From Dermanyssus gallinae (taxonomy: Eukaryota; Arthropoda; Arachnida; Mesostigmata; Dermanyssidae), in contig QVRM01001782.1 in NCBI GenBank assembly GCA_003439945.1, positions 1,777,501-1,841,500 on the forward strand: 64,000 nucleotides of DNA, written 5' to 3'. Below are positions 47,876 to 59,668 of this stretch, in pieces. The notes under the pieces were generated by a model that saw nothing but the letters and a program-made list of their open reading frames with translations, did no database searches and was not told the DNA's origin. The position numbers were made by a program, and so were the translations under genes. Each line of letters begins with the position of its first letter. Position 1 is the stretch's first letter.

Positions 47876-49017
47876 CCGCCGCCGTTGTTGTTGCTGGTGC
47901 TATTGTTGTTGTTGTTGGTACTGTTGCTGCTGTTGTTGTTTTGTTGTTGTTGTTGTTGTTGTTAAGAAGGCCGCCGCGCTCACCGCTGGACATCCATACG
48001 AGCAACAACAACATCAACAACAACGTCAGTAACAACAACAACAATAACAATGTCAGCAACAACAGCAGCAGCAACAAAGATAAGAACGGCGATGACAACG
48101 GCGGCTGGCGCCAAACGTCGTCGTCGCCAGTAGCCAAGCGGGAAGTCGAAAGAGCGCCGGCTGACGCCTGTTGTTGTTGTTGTTGCTGCTGCTGCTATGG
48201 CGCTCTGAGATGGCTGAAGGACTGACTGAATGACTAACTGGCGGGCGGCCGGACAGCGTCATCGACGTCTTCGTCAAACGACACGACCCAACGACGATGA
48301 AAAACTAATCGGGCAGCAGACGATGCTTTATGGACGGACGGACAATGGACGACGACGACGACGACAAACCAACAGACAGACAGACAGACAGGCCGACAGG
48401 CGAACAAGTTGACGGACATCTGGACGGACAGACAGAATTGCTCACAAACAGATGGACAAAACTACCACCAGTTCGGGCCCCCTGGACACCAAAGCTCAAA
48501 ACAAGCCGTCGCCAACACGATGCAACGCCGACGATAACAACAACTACCAATGCACGAGCAAAAAACAACAGCTACAGCAATAATAACCAGTACAACAGCA
48601 ACAAACAACATCAACAACAACAACAACATCAATAACAGCAACAATAACCAGTGCAAGAGCAATAAGCAACAATAGCAATAACGACAAACCCACAACGATG
48701 CTAGCTTGGCACGATACTTCTTCTAGCGGGAAGTGACACTACTCGCGTGCCTAGCTCTTCTGCTCGCCACCGTCGTCAATGTTGTTGTTGTTGTTGTTAT
48801 TGCTGTGATCGTCATTTTCTTTTTCGTTTTCCTTCTTCCTCTTTCTTTCTTCTTTGTCGTCTCGTTCCGCAAGGCCACCTGGCCTGCTGCTTTGAACAAA
48901 CGATATGTGCCGCCCGTGCGTTTATGACTGACTTCAGGACAACTGACTTAGTGACGAAGTGTCGCTTGTCGCAGATGCCGCCCTCCGCCTCCTCCCCCTC
49001 CCTCGTTCGCCCGGTCT
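47876..49017. other. Repeat-rich stretch
   Basis: TTG/CAA runs at 47880-48080 and 48590-48690, GAC/GGAC runs near 48330-48370. A small plus frame from ATG 48452 to 48583 (MDKTTTSSGPLDTKAQNKPS) follows an acceptor-like CACAAACAG| but is too short to call. Confidence 0.4.
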
Positions 49018-49049
49018 CTAGTGAGGACGCATAAACAAAGGCGGCTCAC

Positions 49050-49200
49050 AGGCGCTGAGATCATACGAGCGGCGCTTGTAGAAGCGCGCCGCCGGATCGG
49101 AGGGAGCGGTCGAGTTCCGCGCTTCCAGCTCAACGATTCCGTTCGCATCTCCCGCCATCCGCGGCGTGCAACATCGATGATGCCCGAGAACTGCTCGCCA
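49050..49200 (-). CDS. Candidate internal exon
   Basis: The acceptor ACTGAGACAG| precedes 49200 and a good donor, GCGCCT|GTGAGC, follows 49050 (phase 0 in, 1 out). The second half, NGIVELEARNSTAPSDPAAR then FYKRRSYDLSA, has strong G/C-ending codons. If the donor is skipped, the frame ends at TAG 49018. The first third (WRAVLGHHRCCTPRM) is less convincing, and an internal AG could be the true acceptor. It would belong to a minus-strand gene with its other exons unidentified. Confidence 0.33.
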
Positions 49201-49546
49201 CTGTCTCAGTGATTGATTGATTGATTAATTCTGAACCTGAACGAATGCCTCGAGTTGGAACTAGCATAGAGTCACTACCATGGGGTAGATTCGAGATTAT
49301 TCGTCTGGTTGGATCGGATCGAGATTTGAATCAAGTCCAGAAAACCACACGACAACGCCAACAACAGGTACCGACCATGACGAAGTAGACGAACGAAATC
49401 AACATGGCTTCGATGGAAGTAGGCGCGTATGAAGCTGTAAATGTTTTACTCAAATGTTACGTACTTCGAAACTGAATACGCATGTAGAACGTGCTAATTC
49501 TCGATCACACTTTAACACAAGGAATTACACTTGTTTCGTGCGCATA

Positions 49547-49579
<33 letters not shown>

Positions 49580-50118
49580 TATATGAGCAGACGTCGTAGC
49601 TAAGTCGGGGTAATTGGGGTGACGAAAGCAGGATGAACGAGAAGCAAGCAAGCAAGCAGCCGTACGGAGATTGTTCGTCGGCCCAGAATGGCAGGCCGAC
49701 ATTCTACATTCCGAAGACACCTCCCTTCCACACGTGGATCGGTCGATGCGGTCAGCCCAGAAGCCCAGACGCCCAGAAGGGTAGGTATGTATGGGGTATT
49801 TCCCAGTTCGTTCGACCTCTAGCGCTAGAGCTAGCGAGAGATCTACTTTCCCCCCACCCCCCATTACTCTCTCTCTCTCTCTCTGTCTCTATGTGTGTGT
49901 GTCTCACTCGAGCTTTCGAGCGAGGACTCACGCGGCGAAAACAAACAGCAGCAGTGTTCATTGCCTGATGCAGGCTACCAGAACAAGAAGAACAACAACG
50001 ACGACGACGACGACAACCACAACAACCACTACTGCTGCAGCAATAGGAGACCCGTCATAGCCAACGTCGGCAGATACGCATCTCGGAGCGTTACGCCTCC
50101 CCTCGGTCGCTCCCCCTC

Positions 50119-50149
<31 letters not shown>

Positions 50150-52110
50150 AGTCGGGTGGTGGTGGTGGTTCCGGCGAAGAATGCAGCTTCGCCAGCCACG
50201 AAGAAGATAAGTGCTCACAGCTGCGCAGACAACCAACTAGCCAGTCAGCCACTCAACCTCAACCTACTTACTGAGGGCGGTGACGGCGGCGGAGGGGGCG
50301 GCCAGCATTAGGCCAGTCGCGGCTACTGCTGCTGCGGCTGCTGTAGCCGCCGCCGCCGCCGAAGAAGAAACAGAAGCAGTAATCGTCCTCGTCGTCGGCC
50401 TAGTAGTAGTAGTAGTAGTAGTAGTTGTAGTAGTGGTAGTAGTAGCCGTAGTCATCGTAGCAGTAAACATGGTTCTATCGCTCCGTTGAGGAGAGCAATG
50501 GCGCGGGCGGCCGCGCACGAGAGAGAAACCGATCCTTTTGTCGGCCCGAACGGTTCGCTAGGGGCAAGCAGGCAGGCAGCCTGGCAGGCAACCAGTCTGC
50601 CTTTGGTGCAATCCGAGCCACAACGTATGTTGTGGTGCCCGGAAGGGGACGAAGGGCTACTGGCTACTGGCTCGGACGGACAAACGGACGGACCGACGGG
50701 AGGTCCGGAGGTTGGGAGCGGTCTCGATGATGGCGGTCTTGATGCTGCTCGGCTGGTTGTTGTTGTTGTTGGCGGTGGTGGCTCTGGTGATGGTGCTGCT
50801 GCGGTTGGAATCGATGCTGAACCTCATGTTGTCTCGTTGTTGATGGTGGTGGTGGTCATGGTCGTGGTGGTGGTGGTGGCTGTGTTTGCTCACTGTTTGT
50901 CATCACTGGGAACCGCTCGCGCGGGAACGCCGCGTGAGTGAGTGAGTGAACGCCATACATCTGACTGAATGTATGTGTCTGAGTGACGGCCACCACTGAT
51001 CCCCACGTTCCTCGTTCGTTGTTTGTGGACGGGGTAGCTTGCAGCAACAGCATGATGATGATGATGATGATGACGACGGTGACGATGCACGCGCGAGGGG
51101 TAACAACCGAGCCTGTCGTTGGCTTTGCTGCATGCTGGCGAGCTATCGTTACCGTCATCGTCGACATTCGCTGCTCGGAGAATGGGGGGGGGGTGGAGCA
51201 GGATGGCTAGGTTGATCTTTCGGTACTCGGTTGGGTACTCGATCCCCGACACCCCAGAACCTGCCTGACCCGATAGAATCATCATTCAGACATTGTTGCT
51301 AGCCCGCTGAAATGCTGTGGCAAAACAATACCTTGCCCGTCGCCCTGTTAGTGCTGCTGCTGCGGCTGTTGCTGCTACCTCAACCTCAGTATTTGCTGTA
51401 GATTGACGTTCCAAGCGGCTCCATGACGAATACGACTAGAATTCTACAAATATCTATGCCGGTTATTCCATCTGCGTAGCTTTTGCAAGCCTCACTAGCA
51501 TCTTGCTGTAGTTTTGCAGCTCTGCGACTTCTACGACCACTACGTCTAACTGTTATTATCATACCATCACCACCACCACCAGCTGCTGCTGCTGTTACCA
51601 CTAAATAATAAACATATAAAAAATGCTATTACTACAACTACTACTACTGCTGCTGCTAAAACACCGCTGCTGCTAAAACACCGCTGCGTTTCTTTGCTGG
51701 CTTTGCCAACGCCGCCGCAGCGCTCACGGTCATTCACGACCGAACTTGCTAGACCTTGTTATCCGACGCGACATGTCGCGCGCTTATCTGTGGGCAAACG
51801 CCCGCCGGCGTAGTTTACACACGCTGGAATCATCATCGTCATCAGAAAGGAGAAGGAAGAAACACTTCGGCAATATGCAACGTCCACGTTTTGCCGATTT
51901 GACTTTCCGGTTCGCCGGTATTTAACACCGCGCTGCGACACGCCGATCATGTTCCCGTCACCCATCCGCTCATTTGCCCGTGATTCGATTCATCGGCATC
52001 ATCCCTGCTGGATGAGTCGATAGAAGCCGCTGCTTTAAGTCAGCTTGTCTTGAAATGTTCGTCGTGGGACGTCGTGTTCGCCTAGTACCCTTACCAAATC
52101 GCCTTGAACT
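49201..52110. other. Mixed stretch without supported genes
   Basis: (AT)n 49548-49584, (TC)n 49870-49887 and 50121-50149, GAC/GCC/GTA triplet runs 49985-50450, TGG/GTG runs 50765-50880, a G10 run 51184-51193, and a 17-bp tandem pair near 51648-51681. A plus frame at 50486-50941 and its antisense frames are repeat-biased. Confidence 0.4.
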
Positions 52111-52125
52111 TCGTCCTTCGATATC

Positions 52126-52142
52126 ATCGTAATTTATTTACG
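52126..52142 (-). terminator. AATAAA-type poly(A) signal on the minus strand
   Basis: GTAAATAAATTACG on the minus strand, about 150 bp downstream of the stop at 52286. It fits the 3' end of the candidate terminal exon there. Confidence 0.35.
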
Positions 52143-52285
52143 AGTATTTCTCACGCAAACAGAGCAGATGCAGCAAGTTATGTGCTTCTAATATATTGTT
52201 GGCAATTTCTTCCTATTGTCTGCCAGCCAAACGGAAGAGAAAGAGAGAAGGTGCGGCAACCTCCTCTAGAGACCCGAACATACGC

Positions 52286-52634
52286 TCATTCAGTTTTCAG
52301 TTTCTCGTTGTGAAATTCACTGCGCCAACACGCCACAAGGTGGCTACAGTTATGCATAGTGCGCTTAGATTTGGCACCTGAGCTTTTGGCCTGACGCAGA
52401 CACCTGACCAGGTCACTGTGGTCAAGGTAGCTTGAAGTCCTTGAAAAGCACGGACGAGGCCTTCGTGGCTTCGATTCACACCACAACTTGACGACCTTTT
52501 GTAAGGCTCTTTCAAGCCACTGGCACTGGCCATGAAGTCCAGCAGCCGTTGGCGCACGGTCTACCGTAACCTGTTCTGACAGCGGCAAAGATACGACATC
52601 GGCGATCTCTATAGACGTGCGTGGAGGACAAACA
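52286..52634 (-). CDS. Candidate terminal exon, 115 codons
   Basis: The acceptor AGTTTTTAATATTGCAG| precedes 52634. With one residual base the frame runs to TGA 52286-52288. It includes SIEIADVVSLPLSEQVTVDR, a helical CQWLERALQKVVKLWCES, and a basic, Ser-rich end with eight cysteines in all. A poly(A) signal follows about 150 bp later. The region is free of microsatellites. Oddly, a second minus frame (52297-52557) is also open and coding-like over the 3' two thirds. This may mean a frame-shifted old copy of a gene or element rather than a live exon. No family is recognised. Confidence 0.33.
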
Positions 52635-53640
52635 CTGCAATATTAAAAACTCTTGCTAGAAAAAAGCAAGCATTACCACGGTTATTTTCAATGAAAGCCC
52701 TGCAGTCTTCTCTCTGGAAGGACTCCGCGAGAAGCCAATAGTCACCAAGGTGGTTCTGGCCCGCCCTTAGCTTTTAATATATATTATAAAGCTTTCCATT
52801 ACCGTGCCTTCGTACGGCGCACCTGCTACCTAGCGGTGCGAATTGTGGCCAAACACTGCTTCTCCGAGCATCGCATATAGCCATCTACACTAGACACAAT
52901 GCAAAACACGTCCTTCAACAGGAAGTCCTTGGATTTCGTGTATGACTATCCAGGAACTATGTGCAAAATTCAAACTAAAAAGAACGATAAATGAAAAGAG
53001 AAGAAAGCGAGAAATAGATGAGGTACTAGAGAAATGAAGCCGTAGATAAGGCTTGATGTACAACATCCCACTGATTAACTGCACTAAGTTTACATTATGC
53101 ACCGTCCTAACCTTTGTATGTGGGAGGTGGTGTTCTGACGGGGGCTACGGTATGCTTTCGGTGTGGTGATGATGATTCTGTGTCAGACGAGCCCTACTGA
53201 TTGACAGAAAGCATCACGGCCTGAATGTGGGGCGGAGTGAGTACATCAACAGGTGGACAGGAAGGTAGCGGCGGATGAAGAAACTGTACATGCCCTATCA
53301 ACTTGTTATATACTAAGCACATATCAGCTAGTCAGCTGCATTCTGTGATGAAGGAGACTTCTGGACCTCGCCCACAACGACAGCGCAGCAGCACTAACAA
53401 CAACAACAACGGTTTTATGTACCGCTTAAACTGCAGCGTCGTCGTCATTGCAGCACCAAGTGTATCGCTGGTAAACAACCAACGACCTCCTCTTTGCATA
53501 TCCCAATACTAGGAAATACTATAAGCAAGTGCAGTTGTCGACCACAAACTATAGCGGAACTGTTACGTTTTCCTCTTCGCTCTCATCTGGCTGCAAAACA
53601 CGACGTCATAGATCTAACAAAAAAAAAACAACAGGTTGGC
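52635..53640. other. Quiet AT-balanced stretch, no gene seen
   Basis: Few repeats. Short frames only (for example 52890-53102 minus and 53303-53512 plus), none with splice support. Confidence 0.4.
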
Positions 53641-53785
53641 TCAAAATGGCGCCGCTGGATTCGGCCGCTGATAACAGATGCCGCCTATAACGGACCTATA
53701 GCCGACATTCCCTTCAGCCGCACAATCGTCATACTCGTCTGCATCATTACAATACGTACTATCGGCTTGGACGCCACATTCTTCC
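53641..53785 (-). CDS. Candidate Cys-rich terminal exon
   Basis: The acceptor CATTTCGTTAATTTGTAG| precedes 53785. One residual base and 47 codons run to TGA 53641-53643. The translation reads EECGVQADSTYCNDADEYDD, continues through CAAEGNVGYRSVIGGICYQR and ends PNPAAPF. Four cysteines, many acidic residues and no repeats suggest an extracellular or secreted domain end. The family is not recognised. The plus strand is also open here, so the strand rests on the acceptor and composition. Confidence 0.32.
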
Positions 53786-54262
53786 CTACAAATTAACGAA
53801 ATGATGATGACCAACAACTGCGCAGTCGCCCGTATATGTGTATACAGATAGACCGTTACCCTCTGAGTACACGTGGCTCGTTTAGAAATCGAAACGACAA
53901 TGAGTACGTTGACGAAACCGTACGTTTTCTCACTCTCACGCCTGCCTAAATGTCCGTCCATCTGTCATGAAAGATAAATTTGTCATGAAAGATAATAGTG
54001 CCAAAAACAACAACGGACAGCAATCCTATGTTTCTGCTATTTTTGCCTGTTCGTGTTTTAACATTGTATATATGATCGCATCGGTTCGATTTGCTGGAAG
54101 TGAACAAGTCCGGCACTTCAGTTGTCTGAACTGAAAACTCGGCTTGCGGAAAGGGTAGGGCAAATATTGATTGTTGTTGCTGTTGTTGTCGCTAGCGCTT
54201 TTATTTTATTATTGTTGTTGTTGTCACTGCGAAGGCAACAATGTCTTTGTAGCCATCTAGTA
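53786..54262. other. Short gap without supported features
   Basis: Nothing convincing. TTG runs near 54170-54225 precede the CAG/CAA array at 54280-54345. Confidence 0.4.
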
Positions 54263-54376
54263 ACATCGACTACAACAACTGCTGCAGCAGCAGCAGCAGC
54301 AGCAGCAGCAACGACGACAACGACGACAACGACAACAACATGGACAGAAGAATGATTCTGTGCGAAAACGTCCAAG

Positions 54377-55063
54377 ATGGTGCCGGCTGTGTGCCAGAAG
54401 AACGTCCATGGCATGGTGATAACAGCAGCGCCTCAGTCAGCAACAGCTCAACATGGATGGACAGCCGCCCAAGACCACTGGGGCGACCGGTTGTGTGGCG
54501 ATCCTTGGTCACCGCCCTGTCGCCGCTCGGTTGGTTCTTCATCTCCTTCTCGTCCTCCTCCTCCTCCTCATCGTCGCGGCCGTCGTCGTCGTCATCCCGA
54601 AACGCTGAAGACAACGCCGAAGTCCGCCGCTAACGACAACGGTGATGTCGTCGTCGTCGTCGTATATCACTGCCACCGCCGTTGTTGCTGTTGCTGTCGT
54701 CGTTGGGCGTCAGGGGCGTCTGCTACCCGTTGCAGTAGACGCCCCTGCTGTCTTGTCACTGGCGACGATTCATACATAGACTATGGCCGTCCGACGACCC
54801 TGCTCATTGGGGGGCCATATCGTCAACCACTCGTAGCGTCTGCTCACAGCTGGCCGCTACACAGCCAGGCGGGCTGCACTGCCTACGTCGTCGCGCCAGA
54901 AACAACAGCGCAGAGAGAGAGAGATAGAGATAGATATAGAGATAAACAAAGAACAGCGAGAGTGTGGCCGCGCGCCGCCTTTAGCGTCGCCGTCACCGCC
55001 GATCTCATGTCGTTGTCGCTACCCCGCTGTCCCCCCGCGCTTGTTGTCTTCGTCGCCGGCTAG
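54377..55063 (+). CDS. Candidate 228-aa ORF (with a competing frame)
   Basis: ATG 54377 to TAG 55063 is one of the longest clean frames. It includes QHGWTAAQDHWGDRLCGDPW, a Pro/Arg-rich part, a Cys run from TGC/TGT repeats, then a natural-looking block, TGDDSYIDYGRPTTLLIGGP and YRQPLVASAHSWPLHSQAGC. A different frame, 54263-54633, is also attractive. It follows TTTGTAGCCATCTAG|, contains MILCENVQDGAGCVPEERPW and VSNSSTWMDSRPRPLGRPVV, and ends at TAA. Only one of the two can be right over the shared part. High GC and triplet runs make open frames likely by chance here. Confidence 0.28.
   Translation: MVPAVCQKNVHGMVITAAPQSATAQHGWTAAQDHWGDRLCGDPWSPPCRRSVGSSSPSRPPPPPHRRGRRRRHPETLKTTPKSAANDNGDVVVVVVYHCHRRCCCCCRRWASGASATRCSRRPCCLVTGDDSYIDYGRPTTLLIGGPYRQPLVASAHSWPLHSQAGCTAYVVAPETTAQRERDRDRYRDKQRTARVWPRAAFSVAVTADLMSLSLPRCPPALVVFVAG
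54711..54747. repeat. GC-rich hairpin, 11-bp perfect stem
   Basis: CAGGGGCGTCT (54711-54721) pairs exactly with AGACGCCCCTG (54737-54747). A G-T and two further pairs can extend the stem. Confidence 0.85.
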
Positions 55064-55175
55064 CTGTTGTTGTTGTTGTTGCTGTTCATGTTATATTTGT
55101 TGTTGTTGTTGTTGCTGTTCATGTTATATTTGTTGTTGTTGTTGTTGTTGCTGTCCATGTTATCTTTGTTGTTGC
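55064..55175. repeat. Minisatellite of about 36-40 bp, three copies
   Basis: Units of (TTG)5-7 CTGTTCATGTTATAT or a close variant repeat three times. On the minus strand each would encode Asn runs spaced by KYNMNS. Confidence 0.85.
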
Positions 55176-55401
55176 AGCTGTATTCACGTGTCGTCAAAGC
55201 GTGAGGTGCGCTGCTGCTGCTGCTGTTGCTGCCTGGTTGGTGATCTGGTTGCCTGATCTCCTCATCGTCGTTATCGTCGTCGTCGCAGCCGCCATTGGCA
55301 ACAACGTGCACAACACACAGTGTCGTCTTTGGCGTTGCGCTGCTAAAGCGACAAGCCGCAGCAGTTCGCTGCTCAACGGAACGAACCAGCCATTCATCGG
55401 G

Positions 55402-55432
<31 letters not shown>

Positions 55433-57713
55433 GTATGTCTCGTTTGATCTATCTCGCTGTTTGGACGGACGGACAGGCAGGCGACCACGACTGCAATGGC
55501 CGGCCGGCTGGTTGGCAGGCTGGCTTTCTTTTCCAACGCCGTTTCTGGTCGTCGGTCATTCTGTGCTGACTCCGACGAGCTTCACTAGTCAATAAAGTAA
55601 GCAAGCGGCGGCAACAGCACTGCTGATGGCGGCAACAACAACAACAACAACAACAACAGCATCCTCATCACAATGATCATCATCAACAACAACAACAACA
55701 AGCGCTGCCGCCGCATCAACGCACACCGACGGTAGCAACGTCGACTCGGTGGCTGTTTCCTTCGTTGCTGTTGTTGTTGTTGTTGTTGTTGATGGGTCGT
55801 TGTTGTTGCCGTTGTTGACGCTTCATGGGTCGTCGAAACGAAGAAAATACCATCTCCACATCTGAGCGGAATGCGAGGTCGTCGAGCCCAGCCGAACCAA
55901 CCGCTAGCTGGCTAGAGTTTAGCGCAATGCAATGAGCTGGCGCTGAGCCGCCTGAACGAAGGCAGGCCTCTGAGCCTCGGCCTCGGCCTCGGCCTTACAA
56001 CAAGCGGAACCTTGGAGATCGATTCTCGGCAGATCGACGGGCGTTGGTGGTGGTGGTTGGTGGTGGTGGCGGTGGTGGTACTGGTGATGGTGGCCGTCGC
56101 CATCGGATGTGTCTCTCCTGGGTCTGACTGGCTAGATGTCTGCACCTGCATCGTTGTTTGTTCATTGCTTCGGTGAATTGCCGCCCACGCCGCCGCCGCC
56201 GCCGCCGCTGATTCGGGGGTTCAGTCACACTTCAGCCAGTGAGTGGGCCAACGAGTCTGTTGCCGCCGTTTCTCGTTGTTGTTGTTGTTGTTGTCGTCGT
56301 GGCTGTTGTTGTTGTCGTCTTCGTCGAGACCACCATTTTCGTATTTGTTGCTGTTGTTGTTGTTGTCGTCGTCGTCGTCGTCGTCGTCTTCGTCGAGACC
56401 GACATCTTCGCCGTTGCTCGTCATTATAAGCATCATTTGGCTGTACTGCACTGGCTGGTGGTGCTAGTGGTGTTCCTGTTACACCATCGTAGCGGACACC
56501 AAGACCAAGACCAAGCCTGCCTGCCAGCCAGCCAGAGCACCAGCTCCTGCGATGTCCTGTGATCAAACAAGACATAGCGGCAGGAACATCCGCCGCCGCC
56601 GCAGCAGCAGCAGAAACAAAAATCATCGTGTCAGCCGAATCGAGTCGATTTGATGAAAAGAAGACGAAGAAGAAGAAAGAGGAAGACGACGACGACGACA
56701 AGAAGAAAATCGGTAGTCTTAGTACTAGTACTTTTCGCACTTCTTGGTAACAACGGCCGGTGTGTCCGTTTCGTGCCCAATGGTGGTGGGGGTGGTGGGG
56801 ATGGTGGCGTTTCTGCTGCTGCTGCTGCTGGTGACGGTAGTAGCTGTAGTCAAAGTAGATCTCATTGTAGTGTAGCAGCCAATGAAGCCCGCGAAGTGTC
56901 TACTGAGTGATTTGAGTGAGTGAGTGGCACCGCCGCAACGCTGGCCGCAACTCGGCGCACTCGCAAGAGGCGAACGAACAGGTGTGCACACGTGCAGTAG
57001 AGCCGATAGACGCGGGGATGATGACGCTACTATTGCCGCCGCGGCCGCCGACAACAACAGCAACAAGAACAACAACAATGATGACGACGACGACGACGGC
57101 GATGAACTTCAATCTGAGCCGGACGATGGCTAGCAGCACACATGCTAGGCATGTGAGACATGCAAGCATGCATGCACATGTTGCACTGCGACCAAACAAC
57201 CCACCGGTGGTGCCCTGCACTCTGCGGGAGATTCACGGTCTCGTCCCTCCCTACACCCTTCAGACGACAAGAGAGGTGGTCGGCTCGCAAATAAATCGAT
57301 CGAATGGATGGATGTATAGATGGATGACAACAACAACGGCAACAACAACGACAACAACAGCAACAACAACGATGGCGTTCTCGTTCTTACCGGCATCACC
57401 CTCCCTCTCGTTTGGTTCTGCATTTTGATGACGGTGCCCGCAGAAGCGGCAACAAGAACAACAACAACAACTCCAGTAGCAGCATGAGCGGCATTACCAG
57501 CAACCGCGATAGCAACAATAACAACAAAAACAAGAGCCAACCAAACTAACAGTCTGGCCGACCATAGCTCATCATGGAGACAGTCCTCTGTCCTCCCACA
57601 ACACGAAACGACACGACGACAACAACACATCAAACAGCGGTCATTACAATTCTACCTAGTATATATATATATATATATATATATTCTAATATATATTCTA
57701 TAAATTCTACCTA

Positions 57714-57777
<64 letters not shown>

Positions 57778-57783
57778 TACCTA

Positions 57784-57838
<55 letters not shown>

Positions 57839-58384
57839 TCGCTTCCAGCTGTCTCTCATCCTCGGCCTGCCTCTCTCTGATTGTCCGTCCGTCTGTCAAC
57901 GATGACTGACCTAAACCTGATCATCCACCGTCCGATCCACCAGTATCAGGGTGAGACTTAAATCGCCTCGCGTTGGATTATTGTTCTCGAACTGACAATC
58001 AACGGTCTTCCCATCTTTTCAACAAAGACATTTCGATCGCCGCGTTGTTCCTGATGCTGCTGCTGCCGCTGTTGTAGTTGTTGTTGTTGGCGTCGTTTAC
58101 TAGCGTTGTGTGCTATGCGGTCGGTTGCCCTCTCTTTCACGAAACAAAACCAAAAAAAAACACTTGTTACTTCTGTAGGACTTTGGCAGATCAAAAGATT
58201 CTTTCTCTCGCGCTCGAACTCTAGTCCTCCACGCTCTCTTTCGCTTTGTTTGCCTATATCTTTACTCATATGTAGCTCTCCCATCAACTGGCATGTCTGC
58301 TGAACCTTGAATGTTGTTTACCACCACCACCGCCGCCGCCACCGCCAACGCAGTAATAGGGATCCGATTCCATGAGCTATTCGA
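55176..58384. other. Repeat-dominated stretch
   Basis: TTG/GTC/CAA runs throughout (55.6-57.5 kb), GGT runs 56045-56090, TGA/GAGT near 56906-56924, and the compound AT array at 57655-57837. A plus frame at 56916-57428 and its antisense partners are open but unsupported. Confidence 0.45.
57655..57837. repeat. Compound array of TTCTACCTAG-(TA)n units
   Basis: TTCTACCTAG followed by (TA)n occurs three times in 180 bp, a higher-order repeat built on an AT microsatellite. Confidence 0.9.
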
Positions 58385-58450
58385 CTACGATATTTCCTGT
58401 ACGATACGCCGTTGCACACCGACTTGCACACGGCCACATAAAAATAAATA

Positions 58451-58492
<42 letters not shown>

Positions 58493-58963
58493 CGTGACTG
58501 ACCAGACCACCTCGGCCCGCCACCACAGAGACCATGCGAGGCGTAGCAGAGCGACACAACTGAGCGCCATGATGGAGATTTCCCTGGATGCAGAAGAAAA
58601 GCAGACAGGCAAGCAAACCGGCCTATCATTGTTGTTGTTGTTGTCGTTGTTGCTATTGTTGTTGTTGTTGTTGTTGTCGTCATCATCATCATCTTTGTCT
58701 TTGTCTCCGCCCGCCACCGCCGCAGCCGCTATCCAATGGTTAAACGCGTTGTCGCCTTGCTCGGTTTGTCGTGGCAGACTGCTTCCCCACGGGAAAAGCA
58801 ATCGTCCTCTCGGTGGCGACGCTGGCGATGAACCAGATCTCGAATCAGATTGCTCTCGACTACGGCGACGAACTGCATTGGTGGAGAAGGAGAAAGAGGC
58901 GACGACGGACTTTTCCCCTGGAGGCGTCGGTCTATGCGTGGGTCGTACGGACGACGGCTCCAA
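58385..58963 (-). CDS. Ambiguous candidate ORF; strand unresolved
   Basis: From ATG 58963 the minus frame reads MEPSSVRPTHRPTPPGEKSV, then Ser/Arg/Pro-rich sequence, FNHWIAAAAVAGG, and an Asp/Asn tract. It looks like the disordered N-terminus of a regulatory protein. However, both plus frames over 58780-59000 are equally open and coding-like (for example GRLLPHGKSNRPLGGDAGDE after GTTTGTCGTGGCAG|). I list the minus frame because it starts with ATG and is longest, but the strand is not settled. Confidence 0.18.
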
Positions 58964-59668
58964 CTGGCCGCTTACAGAGAGCCAAAAACCGGGAGAAACC
59001 GGGAAACAAACAGTCGACAGAGAGCCAGCTTATATTGGCTCTATCTGAGCTGGGGCTGTCTCAGCTAAGGCTCAACGGCAAAGCCACGACGTTGTTTCGA
59101 TCAAAGATCGGTCGCTCACTCGTCCGCCAGCCCGCCAGGCAGCCAGCTCACTGTTTCGAATCGCGAAACAGACAACAGGAGCGAAACAAGAGACTCGAGA
59201 AGAGACGACGAAAACCACGACGCGGTCGACGACGGCGAAGAACAACGAACGCCAAGGAGAAAGAAGATTCAAAGCATAAAGAGAAAAGAGACCGAAGGGC
59301 CGAAACAAGACGCGGCGCGATGAGCAAATACGAGTAGCTGTTGCTTCGCTGTTGTTGTCGTCGTCGTCGTAGTGATAGTAGTAGTAGTAGTAGTAGTTAG
59401 TGTCGAAGCTGCTCAAGTAGTATAGCGAACACAGGACTACAAGCTAGAGTCGGGGGGAGGGGGATGGGGTGAGAAAGAGCAAGAGCGCGCAAGAGGGAGA
59501 ACAAGGGAGACTGACCGAGCGGGGGGGGGGGGGTGCCTTCGTATGGATGCATCGACTTGGCTCTTCAGAGTCCGTCCGCTGTGTGACAGGGAGGGGAACA
59601 TAGCGGGCATAGCTGGGGGTGGTAGCCTTGGGGTAGTTAGTTAGCAGGCAACGAATATCATCACGTCG
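58964..59668. other. Stretch with no supported gene
   Basis: Arg/Lys-rich plus frames near 59150-59337, GTA/TAG runs near 59370-59398 and a G13 run at 59521-59533. Confidence 0.4.
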
